Source: Ashinkailepas kermadecensis | Taxonomy: Eukaryota > Arthropoda > Thecostraca > Neolepadidae | Reading direction: 5' to 3' | Assembly (NCBI GenBank): GCA_034440615.1 | Contig: JAOTOM010004865.1 | Span: 124,001-188,000, forward strand | DNA: 64,000 nt | Part shown: piece by piece, positions 12,422-64,000 of the stretch | How the letters are laid out: each line of letters opens with the position of its first letter | Numbering within the stretch: the stretch's first letter is position 1 | Position numbers and translations under genes: made by a program | The notes under the pieces: model-generated | Told to the model about the DNA's origin: nothing | Seen by the model: only the letters and a program-made list of their open reading frames with translations | Databases searched by the model: none

Positions 12422-12605
12422 GGGAATAACTTAAAACTTATGCTTTCTTGAAACTTGTTCCATTACTTGTCAGCGATCGGATTTCAAATCACGTATACAC
12501 CCAGGTAATGGTTCTTACCAACGGTAAAGCACTATAAAAACAGTTATGGGCTCGAATGACCACGCCTGGTCAAGGTGTCTTAAAGCCCAAATAACTAACT
12601 AACTA

Positions 12606-13245
12606 TTATGCTATAAGTATCATGTTATAACTATCGTGTTACCATGATACGTGGGCGAAATATGGTCGAAGCAGCTGACGCTCCAAAAATCCCAACTACA
12701 CACACCAGTTCTGTCACCCCGGGGCGCTGGCATCGCCTGTGGGAAATCCCCAGAAGACCGGAAGAATTTGATTTGTACTTTGAATTCCGGTATTGGCAGG
12801 GTGTGGTTTTAGAGCTGGTTATTGCGTCATTATGCAGGATACTTGATACTTGTCTAGGATGCTTGTTTCACGACCCCGAGCGCATTCACTTGCCAACTTT
12901 GTTTTCGAATTCAGTAATCATACAAGCGAAACAATTCGTGTCGAGCGTACGTGAGATACAAACCCATTCCTTTCACAAGTCAAAACTACACAGACCAGCA
13001 TACCGTTACTGGAATACAAACCGGGGATTAATAGTCATGGTCTTCGTAATATGTTTAGTGAAAGAAGGGGAAGTTTGGGTTAGTGTATTGTCCAACCAGC
13101 ACCATTTCCTCTCCATTGAAAAAAATGCTGGATGAAATGTTCTGGAGGTCGTAACGCATCGGGTGACTGAGTCCAGGAGAGTGTTTTCTAACGGCTGCCA
13201 CCAGCCCGGACAGCTGCCGTCACGTCCACGCGTGGTCTCCTGTTC
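12606..13245. other. Intron 1 sequence, no feature seen
   Basis: This is unique sequence between the LINE A tail and the short array before exon 2. A + frame at 12644-13135 lacks any family signature and shows no coding-like conservation to anything I recognise. Confidence 0.5.
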
Positions 13246-13360
13246 CGCGGGTCGTGTCGGTGTCGTTAGCCGTGCTGTTGACGATGGTGTCGCTGGCCGT
13301 GCTGCTAACGATGGTGTCGGTGTCGTTAGCCGTGCTGCTGACGATGGTGTCGGTGCGTTG
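13246..13360. repeat. Short GTGTCG/GACGATG tandem array next to exon 2 acceptor
   Basis: About three imperfect copies of a unit containing GCCGTGCTGCTGACGATG and GTGTCGGTGTCGTTA end within 10 bases of the exon 2 splice acceptor. The stretch replaces a pyrimidine tract. Confidence 0.75.
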
Positions 13361-13363
13361 CAG

Positions 13364-64000
<50,637 letters not shown>

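Larger units (their letters stand above)
4500..12605 (+). mobile_element. Jockey-like LINE (copy A), decayed, with three nested insertions
   Basis: This is an ORF2 relic of a non-LTR retrotransposon. In order, interrupted by insertions and frameshifts: an AP-endonuclease start (CLQETKL at 4629-4649; LQAVATRVCFSRH before 4828), endonuclease middle and end (TLCAVYLLPG after 8071; LPPLLLGD near 8140; GSNHFPVLLEYE near 8360, where the usual catalytic SDH is SNH), reverse transcriptase (FDVEGAYDTTWR at 9357-9398; INDIGDDVP; LFVDDF near 10660, the active-site motif), RNase H (TDGSKSTTGAGHA near 11515; WIPSHIWVWGSERADSAAK near 11800), a Cys/His-rich C-terminus (12045-12130), and a 3' UTR ending in AAATAACTAACTAAC at 12605. 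The 5' end is not sharply defined; a 17-bp hairpin sits near it. Confidence 0.85.

Noticed and set aside
1..13363. First coding exon of the kinase (MELENIV-like start) inside the window
   Set aside because: I scanned the + strand for such codons upstream of 13364 and saw none; it probably lies before position 1.

Overview
The window is eukaryotic nuclear DNA. It carries ten coding exons, all on the + strand, of one G protein-coupled receptor kinase of the GRK4/5/6 type. The protein most resembles arthropod Gprk2: diagnostic stretches include [43 protein letters not shown] and [17 protein letters not shown]. That match, the intron-rich layout and the mix of Jockey-like LINEs, tRNA-derived SINEs, hAT, Harbinger-like and piggyBac-like elements suggest an arthropod, possibly a crustacean. 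The species cannot be fixed from the sequence. The exons (13364-13459, 15351-15466, 34224-34301, 39535-39725, 42112-42316, 45474-45620, 54180-54354, 56275-56483, 62211-62354, 63270-63407) join in compatible phases into about 499 codons. They run from just after the family's first short coding exon, which is upstream of the window, to the AGC-kinase tail. The last exon or exons lie downstream of the window.

Layout. 1-3135 is a 50-bp minisatellite. About 4.5-12.6 kb is a decayed Jockey-like LINE carrying three nested insertions: a Harbinger-like element with a THAP-like reading frame (4831-8068), a piggyBac-like MITE (9413-10439) and a SINE (12258-12421). Removing either DNA element with one target-site copy restores the LINE reading frame. 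13.4-15.5 kb holds the first two exons seen here, the start of the RGS-homology domain. The 18.8-kb third intron (15467-34223) is mostly satellite arrays (31, 35, 42, 47 and 64 bp units and a CT-rich microsatellite). It also holds a hAT element with an 8-bp target duplication (29041-32007) and a 21-bp-TIR element (32451-33269). From 34 kb to the end, exons alternate with repeat-rich introns containing more minisatellites, SINEs, LINE fragments, a second piggyBac-like MITE (47321-48229) and very short LINE-tail insertions.

Most notable: (i) a 32-bp tandem array at the 3' end of exon 54180-54354 whose unit contains the exon end plus the splice donor, so about 29 extra donor copies follow the real one at the codon for the kinase P+1 loop; (ii) a second intronic array that looks derived from the donor of the next exon; (iii) LINE tails and SINEs with different tRNA heads that share a 3' tail whose basal stem changes sequence but keeps pairing; (iv) several 44-57 bp copies of that tail, each flanked by a 12-15 bp target duplication.

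Large open reading frames inside the tandem arrays are by-products of stop-free repeats and are not annotated as genes. No bacterial genes, CRISPR arrays or operons are present. No function beyond the receptor kinase and mobile elements could be supported.
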